NCBI GenBank assembly: GCA_033762075.1
Contig: JANRLY010000013.1
Coordinates: 1-64,000, forward strand
From: VFKI01 sp033762075
GTDB lineage: Bacteria; Pseudomonadota; Gammaproteobacteria; DSM-16500
Reading direction: 5' to 3'
Length of the DNA stretch: 64,000 nt
In this document: in pieces, positions 1 through 8,898 of the stretch
How the letters are laid out: every line of letters starts with the position of its first letter
Numbering within the stretch: the first letter of the stretch is position 1
Notes under the pieces: generated by a model
Told to the model about the DNA's origin: nothing
Seen by the model: the letters and a program-made list of their open reading frames with translations, nothing else
The model's database searches: none
Translations under genes and position numbers: made by a program

Positions 1-59
1 CCCACCACCCACAAAATAAATGTCCACCCACCCACCCCCCCCCAAACTGCGCCCGGCCC

Positions 60-119
60 GACGGCGGTTAATGAAAGTCGCGGGACGACGGCGGTTAATG
101 AAAGTCGCGGGACGACGGC
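60..119. repeat. 27-bp tandem repeat, two full copies plus a partial
   Basis: A 27-bp unit beginning GACGGCGGTTAATGAAAGTC occupies 60-86 and 87-113 without a mismatch, and a third copy starts at 114 but diverges after GACGGC. It is preceded by a C-rich, low-complexity stretch (1-55) unlike the rest of this AT-rich window. Nothing in 1-290 looks like a gene. The C-run at the very edge could be an assembly or sequencing artefact. Confidence 0.85.
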
Positions 120-290
120 TGGGTAGGAATTATGCAGTGGAGTGCAGGAGAGGTATATAGTTTTCCCGGACAGTAATGTGTCGCAGTAGGGGATGACAAT
201 TATGCAACAACCCCGTCATCTCGCTGTCATGATTTTGTCATCTCGATCTTGTATGATGGCATCATTTAATCAGTCACGCGAGGCGTTAAA

Positions 291-1475
291 ATGAAAAAGG
301 AATTTGTTTTTTCTTTGCTGCAGGAATATGACGCTAAAAAAGGGATTTTTCGAAAATTATTTAGTGACAGTGCTTCTATTAAAAAACTACGATCTTACTC
401 TAGGCGACAGTTATCTCATTTACAGGACGATAATCTAATTCAAGGGGCGGCGCTGCGAGAGTTGTACGATTTAGTGTGCGAGAGAAAAAACCAGCTTCGC
501 GACAAAGAATATTATTTTAATAGAGATAGTTTAACTAACCATGTTTTTCATAAAATAATTTTTGCATTTGCTGAGGATCAATTTGCAGCAAAGCTTGTCG
601 TGCAAAAAAGGATATTATTGGCTGAGGAAAAATATGATATTGATAAACCTTCGAGGTCGACTTATGAGCAAATTAAAAACGGTGTTATTTCGATTGCTCA
701 ATGGTTTGTTCCAGGTTTATTTAAAGCGGATAACGAAAAAAAAGTTCTGCAAAAAACGTTAAGAGAAAAAATAGAAATACCCATTACCCTCGATCCAGCA
801 GAGTTTCCGCATGTGATTACTGATTTTTCATATCAAACTGCGTTAGGTCAAAAAAACGAAGATCATCTTAGCATCGAAGCTTTAGAAGATCTCAATCCAC
901 GCGGATTAGCTTTAACAGCAACTGGCGAACTGATTTATGCAGAGGATGTTGTGCGTATGTATAATGAGACTGGCACTTTTCGTAATCCACAGAGTGTTGA
1001 GGTACATGCGCGTCTCTTAGCGCAAGACACTTTAAATAGAATGATTCGCACTAAGCCTTTGTTCCGTACTGCGCTGACAAATGCAGTTGATGGGCGAATA
1101 TCAGATAGGCACCATAAAGTGACGCAATCAATGATTAATGCCATCAGGGAGGCAGGAAATATTATGGAGAGTGATAACTCCTTTAATTACACTAAGTCCT
1201 ATAAAGCCTTAGCTGATCTGCGTGCATACATCGATCTTTTACCTACTGCTTCGCGTGACTTTATTCTCAATTTCCGTGTTAACGGTAGACAGACAATGAA
1301 TGGATTATTAAATGTACATGATGTTTGCCGGCACATCGTTGGTGAACGATTAAGCAATGCGAGTAATGCGTTACAAGTCTACGTATCAGAGAATGACGAG
1401 CCCGCATTCTTTGATGCATTACATGATGCGCAAATCTATCAAGCGGATATGATTAACGGCTTGCGGATCAGATAG
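291..1475 (+). CDS. Hypothetical protein, 394 aa, orphan
   Basis: I do not recognise this protein. It has no signal peptide or obvious membrane segment and is rich in Lys, Asp, Arg and Leu, with a largely helical look. Residues 60-170 are strongly charged, and the C-terminal half carries several Asn/Asp-rich stretches. The ATG at 291 follows a weak GCGAGGCG ribosome-binding region. An ATGATG-G-CATCAT palindrome lies at 253-265, within 40 bases of the start, and could be an operator. The following GST gene begins 34 bases after the stop, so the two may be cotranscribed. The size and soluble, charged character would fit a secreted effector of an intracellular bacterium, but no specific domain supports this. 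Confidence 0.7.
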   Translation: MKKEFVFSLLQEYDAKKGIFRKLFSDSASIKKLRSYSRRQLSHLQDDNLIQGAALRELYDLVCERKNQLRDKEYYFNRDSLTNHVFHKIIFAFAEDQFAAKLVVQKRILLAEEKYDIDKPSRSTYEQIKNGVISIAQWFVPGLFKADNEKKVLQKTLREKIEIPITLDPAEFPHVITDFSYQTALGQKNEDHLSIEALEDLNPRGLALTATGELIYAEDVVRMYNETGTFRNPQSVEVHARLLAQDTLNRMIRTKPLFRTALTNAVDGRISDRHHKVTQSMINAIREAGNIMESDNSFNYTKSYKALADLRAYIDLLPTASRDFILNFRVNGRQTMNGLLNVHDVCRHIVGERLSNASNALQVYVSENDEPAFFDALHDAQIYQADMINGLRIR

Positions 1476-1509
1476 GGTGAAGTTATGCTCTTCTTTTTGG
1501 GAGATTAAA

Positions 1510-2127
1510 ATGAAACTATATTACTCACGTGGCGCATGCTCTCTTGGCGTGCGAATTATTATCCATGAGCTCAATTTATCTGTTGATTTTGAAGCTGTCG
1601 ATTTGAAAACAAAAAAAACAGAAACAGGCAAAGATTTTTTAACAATTAATCCAAAAGGTGCAGTGCCTACTTTAGTGACAGACAATGAAGTCCTAACTGA
1701 AAACGCAGCTATTTTGCAATTTCTTGCTGAGAGTCAAAAAGCACAAACTTTACTCCCGCCCACCGGCCATTTTACGCGTTATCGCGTGTTAGAGTGGTTG
1801 AGCTTCGTGAGCAGTGATGTGCATAAAAGTTTTGGTCCATTATTTAATGCTGATGTTCCTGCTGATCTGAAAACCAGCATATTTATTCCTCTTCTCAAAA
1901 AGCGACTCAATTTTGTTGAAAAAAGTTTAGAACAAAAGGATTTCTTGGCGGGTGATACATTCACTTTACCCGACGCTTATTTCTTTGTGATGTTGTTTTG
2001 GTTGCATCACTTTAAAATTGATGTTGCAGAATGGCCGAATCTCTCGCACTATTTTCAAACATTGAAAAATAGAAAAGCTATTCAACAAGCATTGAAAGAA
2101 GAAGGCTTTGAAAAAGTGATGGGGTGA
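1510..2127 (+). CDS. Glutathione S-transferase family protein (beta-class-like)
   Basis: This is a 205-residue protein with the two-domain GST layout. The N-terminal thioredoxin fold begins MKLYYSRGACSLGVRI, where a Ser and a Cys in the SRGACS segment match the active-site region of bacterial beta-class GSTs. The cis-Pro motif NPKGAVPTL and the glutathione-binding LTENAAILQFL follow. The helical C-terminal domain has FLAGDTFTLPDAYFFVML, matching the conserved N-capping box and Asp. The open frame extends upstream to a GTG at 1477, but the ATG at 1510 has GGGAG seven bases before it and gives the family N-terminus. It probably conjugates glutathione to electrophiles in the cytosol. The substrate cannot be told from sequence. 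Confidence 0.9.
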   Translation: MKLYYSRGACSLGVRIIIHELNLSVDFEAVDLKTKKTETGKDFLTINPKGAVPTLVTDNEVLTENAAILQFLAESQKAQTLLPPTGHFTRYRVLEWLSFVSSDVHKSFGPLFNADVPADLKTSIFIPLLKKRLNFVEKSLEQKDFLAGDTFTLPDAYFFVMLFWLHHFKIDVAEWPNLSHYFQTLKNRKAIQQALKEEGFEKVMG

Positions 2128-2196
2128 GAGAGGTCTTGCGCCGCTGTTATTTCCCACAGTTTTTAGCGTGGAAACCAGGGGCTTAAAGTCGCTGGG

Positions 2197-2221
2197 TCCC
2201 GCGCTATAAACATGCGCGGGA
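2197..2221. terminator. Hairpin between convergent genes
   Basis: TCCCGCGC and GCGCGGGA form a perfect 8-bp stem with a nine-base loop. It lies between the convergent ends of the GST gene and the small coiled-coil gene. There is no T-run on either side, so it may be a REP-like element or a Rho-independent terminator lacking a U-tract. A similar CCCGC-centred element lies at 23364-23421. Confidence 0.5.
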
Positions 2222-2244
2222 TAACAGAATAGCACTCAAGAATT

Positions 2245-2562
2245 TTATTGTGTTGCAGGTACAGCTGGCGCAGCTGTTTGGTTAGGATGATTTTCCATTT
2301 TCTTCTGCATCATTTTTCTTTTCTCAATATGTTCACGAACGATAGATTCATGTAAACGTTTTAATTGCATGCGATCTTGTTGTAATACTTCCCGATCAGC
2401 TTGCAATTTTTTTTCATCCATTTTAAGTTGATGAACGTCTTCCTGTAGTTTTTGTCTGTATTGTTCCATTTGGTTTCGATCACTGCTTTCATCCGAAAAA
2501 GCAGTGAGAAATACAATACTTAATCCGAGTGCGATCAATAAAATACTAATAGATTTCAACAT
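2245..2562 (-). CDS. Small membrane-anchored coiled-coil protein
   Basis: This is a 105-residue protein. Residues 1-22 (MLKSISILLIALGLSIVFLT) form one hydrophobic segment, an uncleaved anchor or signal peptide, and no lipobox Cys is present. Residues 30-90 are a nearly continuous charged helix of Gln, Lys, Asp and Arg with heptad spacing, typical of a coiled coil. The tail is Pro/Ala/Thr-rich. An upstream ATG at 2574 is open, but GGAGAG inside that extension is well placed for the ATG at 2562, so 2562 is the better start. The coiled coil would face the periplasm if the N-terminus is an anchor. It lies 18 bases downstream of acnA on the same strand and may be transcribed with it. Function is unknown. 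Confidence 0.65.
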   Translation of the reverse strand: MLKSISILLIALGLSIVFLTAFSDESSDRNQMEQYRQKLQEDVHQLKMDEKKLQADREVLQQDRMQLKRLHESIVREHIEKRKMMQKKMENHPNQTAAPAVPATQ

Positions 2563-2580
2563 GTTTCTCTCCATGAAACG

Positions 2581-5259
2581 TTACGGATTATTGTGCAGCA
2601 ATTTACGTAAAACAAACTGCAGGATGCCACCGTTCTGATAGTATTCGACTTCATTCACGGTATCAATGCGACATAACACAGGAATTACAGCTTTGTTACC
2701 ATCTTTGTATTCAATGGTGACATCCAGTGTCATGCGCGGTGTGATTTTTTTCTCGAGACCTGAAATATTAATCTGTTCATCGCCTGTTAACTGTAACGTT
2801 TTGCGTGTGACACCATCCATAAATTCAAGCGGTAAAATACCCATACCTACTAAATTAGAACGATGAATGCGTTCAAAGCTTTCTGCGATAACTGCCACAA
2901 CACCTAGTAATTTCGGTCCTTTAGCTGCCCAATCACGTGAAGATCCTGTGCCGTATTCTTTACCTGCGATCACAACTAAAGGTGTATGTTGTTTTTGATA
3001 CAACATTGCTGCATCAAAAATAGGCATGATTTCATTAGATGGAACGTAGCGTGTAAAACCACCTTCGATACCAGGAACCATTTCATTGCGAATACGAATG
3101 TTGGCGAATGTGCCACGCATCATCACTTCGTGATTGCCGCGGCGTGCACCGAGTGAATTAAAATCGGAAACCGCGATGCCGTGTGATAATAAATATTTTC
3201 CAGCGGGACTGTCTGGTTTAATCGAGCCTGCAGGAGAAATATGGTCTGTCGTAATGCTGTCACCCAGCAATGCTAAAATGCGTGCGCCAGAAAAATTATG
3301 AATTTTATCTGGTTGTTTTTTCATGTTGGCAAAAAATGGTGGATGTTGGATATAGGTAGAATCCGCTTGCCATGTGTAAGTTTTGTTTGATGGAATTTGC
3401 ATGGCTTGCCATTCTTTTGTGCCAGCGAAAACATCAGCGTATTGTTCAGTGAAATATTGACGACGAACTTGCGACATTGCTTTTGTGATTTCTGCATTGG
3501 TTGGCCAAATATCACTGAGTAAAATTGGCTGACCATTTACATGACCAAGGGGTTCGCGTGTAAGATCGATAGAAGTTGTGCCCGCTAATGCATAGGCGAC
3601 AACAAGCGGGGGCGACGCGAGCCAATTTGCTTTCACTAGAGGATGGATGCGTCCTTCAAAATTGCGATTACCAGAAAGCACCGCAGAAACGGTTAAATCA
3701 TTTTTGACCACGCTGTCTGCAATGGGTTTTGCTAGAGGGCCGGAATTCCCAATGCATGTTGTGCAACCATAGCCGACTAAATTAAATCCGAGTGAGTCTA
3801 AATCTTTTTGTAAACCTGATTCATTTAAATAACGTGTGACAACTTGTGAGCCAGGTGCGAGAGAAGCTTTTACCCAAGGTTTACGTTTCAAACCTTTAGC
3901 CAATGCTTTGCGCGCAAGTAAGCCTGCCGCCATTAATACAGCGGGGTTAGAAGTATTAGTGCAACTAGTAATTGCAGCAATGACAACGTCGCCATGATGC
4001 ATTTCATAGTCAGCTTCAGTTTTGTACGCATGATTTTTTTCGTGGGCGCGACCACTTTCGCTGAGTAATTGGTCGAAAGTGTTTGCAACATTTGCGAGCG
4101 CAACACGATCTTGCGGACGCTTCGGCCCGGCGAGACTGGGTTCAACTGTGCTGATATCTAATGTCAGAATATCCGAAAAAATAGGATCTGGTTTGTCGTC
4201 ATCACGCCATAAGCCTTGTGCTTTTGCGTAACTTTCAACTAATGCGATGAGTGATTCATCGCGACCGGTTAAATGTAAATAATCAATCGTTGCTTGATCC
4301 ACTGGGAAAAAGCCGCAGGTTGCACCATATTCGGGCGCCATATTAGCAACTGTTGCACGATCGGCAAGAGATAGGTCTTTAAGGCCTGGACCAAAATATT
4401 CGACGAATTTACTGACAACACCTTTTTTGCGTAATAAATGGGTAAGTGTTAAAACAAGATCTGTTGCAGTGACGCCTTCGCGTAACTGTCCTGTGAGTTT
4501 AACACCAACAACTTCTGGAATGAGCATGGAAACTGGTTGACCCAACATGGCAGCTTCAGCTTCGATGCCGCCAACACCCCAACCTAAAACGCCTAAGCCA
4601 TTGACCATGGTGGTATGACTGTCTGTGCCGACCAAGGTATCTGGAAATGCGATAGTTTTGCCGTCGACAGTTTCAGTCCAAACGGTTTTAGCTAAAAATT
4701 CTAAATTGACTTGATGGCAAATCCCAGTGTCAGGTGGTACAACACGGAAATTATCGAAGGCTTCTTGCCCCCAGCGTAAAAAGCGATAGCGCTCTTGATT
4801 GCGTTGCATTTCGAGATTTGCATTGGTTGCAAAAGCTGTCGGTGTACCTGCCTCATCCGCTTGGACGGAATGATCAATGACTAAATCAACAGGGGAGAGT
4901 GGATTGATGTTTTCAGGGTTGCCGCCTAGTTTTTCGAGGGCGTCACGCATGGCTGCTAAGTCAACCACAGCAGGTACGCCCGTGAAATCCTGCATTAAAA
5001 CACGTGCTGGACGCCAAGCAATTTCACGGTCTGATTTTTTATGTTTGAGCCAATCATTCAATGCCAAGACATCTTCTTTGGTCACTTGTTTGCCATCTTC
5101 GTTGCGCAAAAGATTTTCTAATAGAATTTTGAGTGTGCAGGGGAGTTGATCCACTGCTGGGATACCATTGGATTTAACAGCATCAAGACTAAAATAATCG
5201 TAGTGCATATTTTTAACAGTTAAAGTGCGGCGTGATTTGAAAGAATCGAGAATTGACAC
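2581..5259 (-). CDS. acnA: Aconitate hydratase A
   Basis: This enzyme isomerises citrate to isocitrate in the TCA cycle, using a [4Fe-4S] cluster, in the cytosol. The 892-residue product nearly matches E. coli AcnA (891). Visible hallmarks are LVGTDSHTTMVNGLGVLGWG, the cluster ligands in ITSCTNTSNP and GYGCTTCIGNSGP, and the C-terminal swivel domain with SRDWAAKGPKLLG and ESFERIHRSNLVGMG. The open frame continues upstream to 5370. A GTG at 5259 has GGAG eight bases before it and gives the expected N-terminus (MSILDSFKSRRTL), so I use it. The gene is divergent from hemF, with about 95 bases between the starts. Citrate-cycle flux links it to the fad operon and fumC in this window. Confidence 0.97.
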   Translation of the reverse strand: MSILDSFKSRRTLTVKNMHYDYFSLDAVKSNGIPAVDQLPCTLKILLENLLRNEDGKQVTKEDVLALNDWLKHKKSDREIAWRPARVLMQDFTGVPAVVDLAAMRDALEKLGGNPENINPLSPVDLVIDHSVQADEAGTPTAFATNANLEMQRNQERYRFLRWGQEAFDNFRVVPPDTGICHQVNLEFLAKTVWTETVDGKTIAFPDTLVGTDSHTTMVNGLGVLGWGVGGIEAEAAMLGQPVSMLIPEVVGVKLTGQLREGVTATDLVLTLTHLLRKKGVVSKFVEYFGPGLKDLSLADRATVANMAPEYGATCGFFPVDQATIDYLHLTGRDESLIALVESYAKAQGLWRDDDKPDPIFSDILTLDISTVEPSLAGPKRPQDRVALANVANTFDQLLSESGRAHEKNHAYKTEADYEMHHGDVVIAAITSCTNTSNPAVLMAAGLLARKALAKGLKRKPWVKASLAPGSQVVTRYLNESGLQKDLDSLGFNLVGYGCTTCIGNSGPLAKPIADSVVKNDLTVSAVLSGNRNFEGRIHPLVKANWLASPPLVVAYALAGTTSIDLTREPLGHVNGQPILLSDIWPTNAEITKAMSQVRRQYFTEQYADVFAGTKEWQAMQIPSNKTYTWQADSTYIQHPPFFANMKKQPDKIHNFSGARILALLGDSITTDHISPAGSIKPDSPAGKYLLSHGIAVSDFNSLGARRGNHEVMMRGTFANIRIRNEMVPGIEGGFTRYVPSNEIMPIFDAAMLYQKQHTPLVVIAGKEYGTGSSRDWAAKGPKLLGVVAVIAESFERIHRSNLVGMGILPLEFMDGVTRKTLQLTGDEQINISGLEKKITPRMTLDVTIEYKDGNKAVIPVLCRIDTVNEVEYYQNGGILQFVLRKLLHNNP

Positions 5260-5280
5260 AGGGAAATCTCCGGATAAAAA

Positions 5281-5331
5281 TTGCTGTAGTGAGTATTGTG
5301 CCGTATTATACACGCGTTTTTTATAACGCGT
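5281..5331. promoter_or_regulatory. Divergent acnA/hemF promoter region with paired ACGCGT sites
   Basis: Toward hemF, TTGCTG (5281-5286) and TATTAT (5304-5309) are separated by 17 bases. Read on the other strand, 5305-5310 is a perfect TATAAT pointing toward acnA, although its -35 is poor. The two -10 elements therefore nearly coincide. Directly beside them, two self-palindromic ACGCGT hexamers (5312-5317 and 5326-5331) are spaced eight bases apart, which could be an operator for both genes. Promoter and operator assignments are inference from consensus only. Confidence 0.5.
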
Positions 5332-5354
5332 AGCTATAATTTTAGGTGAGAAGC

Positions 5355-6254
5355 GTGTCGACAAATACATTAGTTAAAAATAACTTACTCGATTTACAAA
5401 ATCGCATTTGCCGATTTCTTGAGCAAGAAGATGGCGGATCTTTCCATGAAGATGCGTGGACGCACCGTGATGGCGGTGGTGGTTTAACGCGTGTCTTGGC
5501 TGACAGTGCTGTGATCGAAAAAGCAGGCGTTAATTTTTCGCATGTCTCAGGCCCAGCTTTGGCAGGAACAGCAACGGCAAGACATCCTGAATTAGCTGGT
5601 TGTTCATTTCAAGCAATGGGTGTTTCTGTGGTCATTCATCCACGGAATCCTTACGTTCCCACAACGCATGCAAATGTTCGCTTTATTCAAGTGCAAAAAA
5701 AAGATGGCAGCACCCATGAATGGTTTGGCGGCGGTTTTGATTTGACACCTTATTTTGGTTTTGTTGAGGATTGCGTTCATTGGCACCAAACTGCAAAAGC
5801 AGCTTGTGATCCGTATGGGTCAGACGTCTATGCAACTTTTAAAAAGTGGTGCGATGACTACTTTTATCTGAAGCATCGTGCTGAAGCGCGTGGGATAGGC
5901 GGCATTTTTTTTGATGATTTGAGTGAGTGGGGTTTTGAAAAAGGATTTCAGTTTATCAGCGATGTCGGCGATCATTTCATTCGCGCGTACCAGCCGATTT
6001 TGGCAAAACGAAAATCCATTGCTTACGGTGACATGGAAAGAAATTTTCAATCTTATCGTCGAGGTCGTTACGTAGAGTTTAATTTGTTATATGATCGCGG
6101 CACTTTATTTGGATTACAAACCGGCGGCCGCACAGAATCCATCTTAATGTCATTGCCACCCTGTGTGACTTGGCGATATGATTGGCATCCTGCGGAGCAA
6201 ACAGAATTATTTGAAAAGTTTTTGCAAGCAAGAGAGTGGATAGACATTAAATAA
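5355..6254 (+). CDS. hemF: Oxygen-dependent coproporphyrinogen III oxidase
   Basis: HemF oxidatively decarboxylates coproporphyrinogen III to protoporphyrinogen IX using O2 in heme synthesis. The protein is 299 residues, the same as E. coli HemF, and aligns throughout. Recognisable segments include AGVNFSHVSGPAL, SFQAMGVSVVIHPRNPYVPT, the metal/substrate region HEWFGGGFDLTPYFGF, KHRAEARGIGGIFFDDL, and YVEFNLLYDRGTLFGLQTGG followed by RTESILMSLPP. The open frame begins at a GTG at 5346, but the second GTG at 5355 is preceded by AGGTGAG and gives the family length. The organism therefore makes heme aerobically. The gene is divergent from acnA, and an outer-membrane protein gene follows 18 bases downstream. 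Confidence 0.97.
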   Translation: MSTNTLVKNNLLDLQNRICRFLEQEDGGSFHEDAWTHRDGGGGLTRVLADSAVIEKAGVNFSHVSGPALAGTATARHPELAGCSFQAMGVSVVIHPRNPYVPTTHANVRFIQVQKKDGSTHEWFGGGFDLTPYFGFVEDCVHWHQTAKAACDPYGSDVYATFKKWCDDYFYLKHRAEARGIGGIFFDDLSEWGFEKGFQFISDVGDHFIRAYQPILAKRKSIAYGDMERNFQSYRRGRYVEFNLLYDRGTLFGLQTGGRTESILMSLPPCVTWRYDWHPAEQTELFEKFLQAREWIDIK

Positions 6255-6272
6255 CTTTAAGGTGGGTTCAGA

Positions 6273-6866
6273 ATGAAAAAAACAAAATTATTATTTGGCT
6301 TGCTGAGTGCAGGACTTCTTGCTGCATCTTTTAATGCACATGCAAATCATCGTGGTGGCGCAACCTTTGCGACACTGGCTAACGGGTATAATTTTTTTGC
6401 ATCAAAGAGAAGTCTCAATAATGCATCTGCGCCTACCGTGCAATTCGGATATGATTTTACTGATAAGTGGGCAGCTGAAATAGGTGTCTCAGTTATTAAT
6501 AGCAATAAAAAAGTGACTGAAGAGCATGCACACGGCTACATTTATTCTCTCGATGGTATTTATCGCACAGACATGCATGGTAATTTTGCGCCTTATCTTT
6601 TGGCGGGTCTAGGTGTGACTGGATTAGATCCGAATGGAACAGATCCTGTGAATCAAGCACACGCTGAACTCGGCATTGGGTCTCAGTTTTTTATTTCTGA
6701 TTCCATTGCTTTGGGCGCAGAAGCAAAAGATCTTTACACTTTTTCTGGTGGCAAAAATGATATTCAATTGTTAGCAACAATTAGCTTTCTTTTTGGCGGT
6801 AGTCCAGCAGCGTTGGATTATGGCATCTGGAAAGGTGATAAAAGCGTGAGCCATAACGTTGCGTAG
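6273..6866 (+). CDS. Outer-membrane beta-barrel protein (OmpA-barrel/OmpX-like)
   Basis: This is a 197-residue protein with a clear Sec signal peptide (MKKTKLLFGLLSAGLLAASF, cleavage after AHA). Alternating hydrophobic and polar strands follow, with aromatic girdle residues, for example QFGYDFTDKWAAEIGVSVI, FAPYLLAGLGVTGLD and IQLLATISFLFGG. The last strand motif is typical of small 8-stranded barrels of the OmpA N-domain or OmpX type. There is no OmpA-like peptidoglycan-binding domain, and a 20-residue tail follows the last strand. The start is ATG 6273 after AAGGTGGG. It overlaps the next gene by eight bases, suggesting translational coupling. The precise function (adhesion, structural or porin) is not determined. 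Confidence 0.8.
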   Translation: MKKTKLLFGLLSAGLLAASFNAHANHRGGATFATLANGYNFFASKRSLNNASAPTVQFGYDFTDKWAAEIGVSVINSNKKVTEEHAHGYIYSLDGIYRTDMHGNFAPYLLAGLGVTGLDPNGTDPVNQAHAELGIGSQFFISDSIALGAEAKDLYTFSGGKNDIQLLATISFLFGGSPAALDYGIWKGDKSVSHNVA

Positions 6867-8898
6867 ATATGCATTAAAAAGTAGCATTTTCTATCTCGCA
6901 TTTTTGACGATATTTTTTATTTTCGCTGAAATCAGTTTTTTGCTGCAGCAAAGCCAATCGTATTTGGGCGCATTTAAATTAGTTGCGAATCATCTACACA
7001 TTCCACTCAATGTGGTGCCTGCTATACTTTATTACTTGACTATGCAATGTCTCTTGCATGTTGTGTGGTTGTTGTGTGTCTTGAGTGTGACAGTGGGATT
7101 TGCGCAGACGTTACGATTAACACAACGCTCGATGGAGTATTGCGCAATAGGTTTTTGGTTTTTGTCTCTGTTTTTTATTTTACTCATCAATCAACTGTAC
7201 TTTCCAAATTCTAATTTCTCGGGTTATCTGGCGACAGATAAACATTATGCATTATTCCATGCATTATTTATCCTGAATGCGAGCTTGATCGCGATTATTA
7301 TTGCTATAGCGGGTTTATATGGATTGAGAGTTCTCTGGCGTTATCGGGTACGATCTCTTGTTTCTTTGGTCATATTCTTGCTTTGTTACACCATCGTGAT
7401 CATTCAGCGGCAACATCATATTCCAACAGATGCTGGTACACCTGAGCGTCCTAATATTATTTTAATTGGGGTGGATTCTCTGCGGCCTGATTATCTTGGA
7501 TTTAACGGCGCATCATTACGTACACCACATATCGATCAATTTCTTGATCATTCCACCGTGTTTTCAAATGCTATGACACCACTTGCGCGGACATGGCCTT
7601 CGTGGATGAGTATTTTGACAGGGGAGTTCCCACAAACAAGCGGAGCGCGCACTAATTTATTAGATCCAAGCGCATTGAAAGCACATTCAACACTGCCTTC
7701 ACTTTTAAAAAATCATGGTTACAGTACCATTTATGCAACAGATGAATCACGCTTCAGCAATATTGATCAATCTTTTGGATTCGATGAAATTGCAACACCT
7801 CCCATGGGCTTCAATGATTTTTTATTAGGGACAATTAATGATTTTCCTTTATCTAATATGTTGATAAACACTTGGATCGGACAATATTTATTTCCCTGGA
7901 GTTATGCGAATCGTGCGGCAGAACACGTTTATGATCCGGATACATTTCTTAAACGTATGAGAGTTGTGTTGTCAAAGCCACGGCAAGCCCCATTATTTCT
8001 CGCGATTCATTTTTGTTTGCCGCATTACCCTTATGGCTGGAAAAGTTTACCGACGCATAATCGTCCCACTGTGGCACATTATCGTGCTTCCATTGAGCGG
8101 GTCGATCAACAATTTGCTGCATTCATGATGCTCCTAAAAGAAAATAAACTACTTGAGCACAGCATTGTCGTTTTATTATCTGATCACGGTGAAGGACTTG
8201 AGTTGCCAGGCGATAGAATTACAGAACCTAATCTTTTTGTGAAAACAAAAAAGCAAAAAGTAGCTCCTCACTTTTATCCGCCATCTGCTGATCGAGAAAC
8301 ATTAAACATGTCTGGTGGCCATGGAACAGATGTTTTAGGGTTGCCGCAATATCACACGGTTTTAGCGATGCACGGATTTGGCGTGCCAGGATTACAAAGA
8401 GGACAAGTTATTCCTGGTTTAGCATCATTGATCGATATCAAGCCGACACTACTAGATTATTTAAAATTGACTTCGTTTCAAACTGACGGTTATTCATTAT
8501 TGCCACAATTGTTGGGCAAATCACATAGGGTGACCTCACACAAAAACTTTTGGATTGAAAGTGATTTTACACCAGCCTCAGTGCGATCCGCACATCCAGA
8601 AGTGAGTAAAGTGCTTTTTGAGGGGATAAATTATTTTCGAATTGATCCTGTGACAACTCGCATTCGTATTCGCGATACCATGTTGAAATTAGTTTTATCC
8701 AGTAAACAATATGCTGATTATCGCGATCAATGGGTGCTTGCACTTTATCCGCAAAGTCATCAAAAAATGATTCCTGTTCTTGTGAATCTTGAATCAGGTC
8801 GTTGGACAACTGATTTAAACTCTTCTTTCGCAAAAAGTTCTCCCGCAAACGAAATGATGCTTTCGTTAAAAAAATATATATATACCTCCCACACATAA
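6859..8898 (+). CDS. Membrane-anchored alkaline-phosphatase-fold hydrolase/transferase (sulfatase family, Thr nucleophile)
   Basis: This is a 679-residue protein with about five hydrophobic segments within residues 1-190, then a soluble sulfatase-type domain. The domain opens with PNIILIGVDSLRPDYLGFNG (metal-binding Asp). It continues with a TWPSWMSILTG segment around Thr245, LLSDHGEGLELPG (metal DHG) and SGGHGTDVLG. True sulfatases carry Cys or Ser in C/S-x-P-S-R at the nucleophile position. Here it is Thr and the Arg is missing, as in phosphoethanolamine or phosphoglycerol transferases. A transferase or phosphatase acting on envelope lipids is therefore more likely than a sulfatase. The start is a TTG at 6859 inside the upstream gene, because a stop at 6847 blocks any earlier start. 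GTGAG eight bases before it supports this choice. Confidence 0.8.
   Translation: MRRYALKSSIFYLAFLTIFFIFAEISFLLQQSQSYLGAFKLVANHLHIPLNVVPAILYYLTMQCLLHVVWLLCVLSVTVGFAQTLRLTQRSMEYCAIGFWFLSLFFILLINQLYFPNSNFSGYLATDKHYALFHALFILNASLIAIIIAIAGLYGLRVLWRYRVRSLVSLVIFLLCYTIVIIQRQHHIPTDAGTPERPNIILIGVDSLRPDYLGFNGASLRTPHIDQFLDHSTVFSNAMTPLARTWPSWMSILTGEFPQTSGARTNLLDPSALKAHSTLPSLLKNHGYSTIYATDESRFSNIDQSFGFDEIATPPMGFNDFLLGTINDFPLSNMLINTWIGQYLFPWSYANRAAEHVYDPDTFLKRMRVVLSKPRQAPLFLAIHFCLPHYPYGWKSLPTHNRPTVAHYRASIERVDQQFAAFMMLLKENKLLEHSIVVLLSDHGEGLELPGDRITEPNLFVKTKKQKVAPHFYPPSADRETLNMSGGHGTDVLGLPQYHTVLAMHGFGVPGLQRGQVIPGLASLIDIKPTLLDYLKLTSFQTDGYSLLPQLLGKSHRVTSHKNFWIESDFTPASVRSAHPEVSKVLFEGINYFRIDPVTTRIRIRDTMLKLVLSSKQYADYRDQWVLALYPQSHQKMIPVLVNLESGRWTTDLNSSFAKSSPANEMMLSLKKYIYTSHT

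Noticed and set aside
60..119. CRISPR array
   Set aside because: The 27-bp copies are directly adjacent without spacers, so it is a simple tandem repeat.
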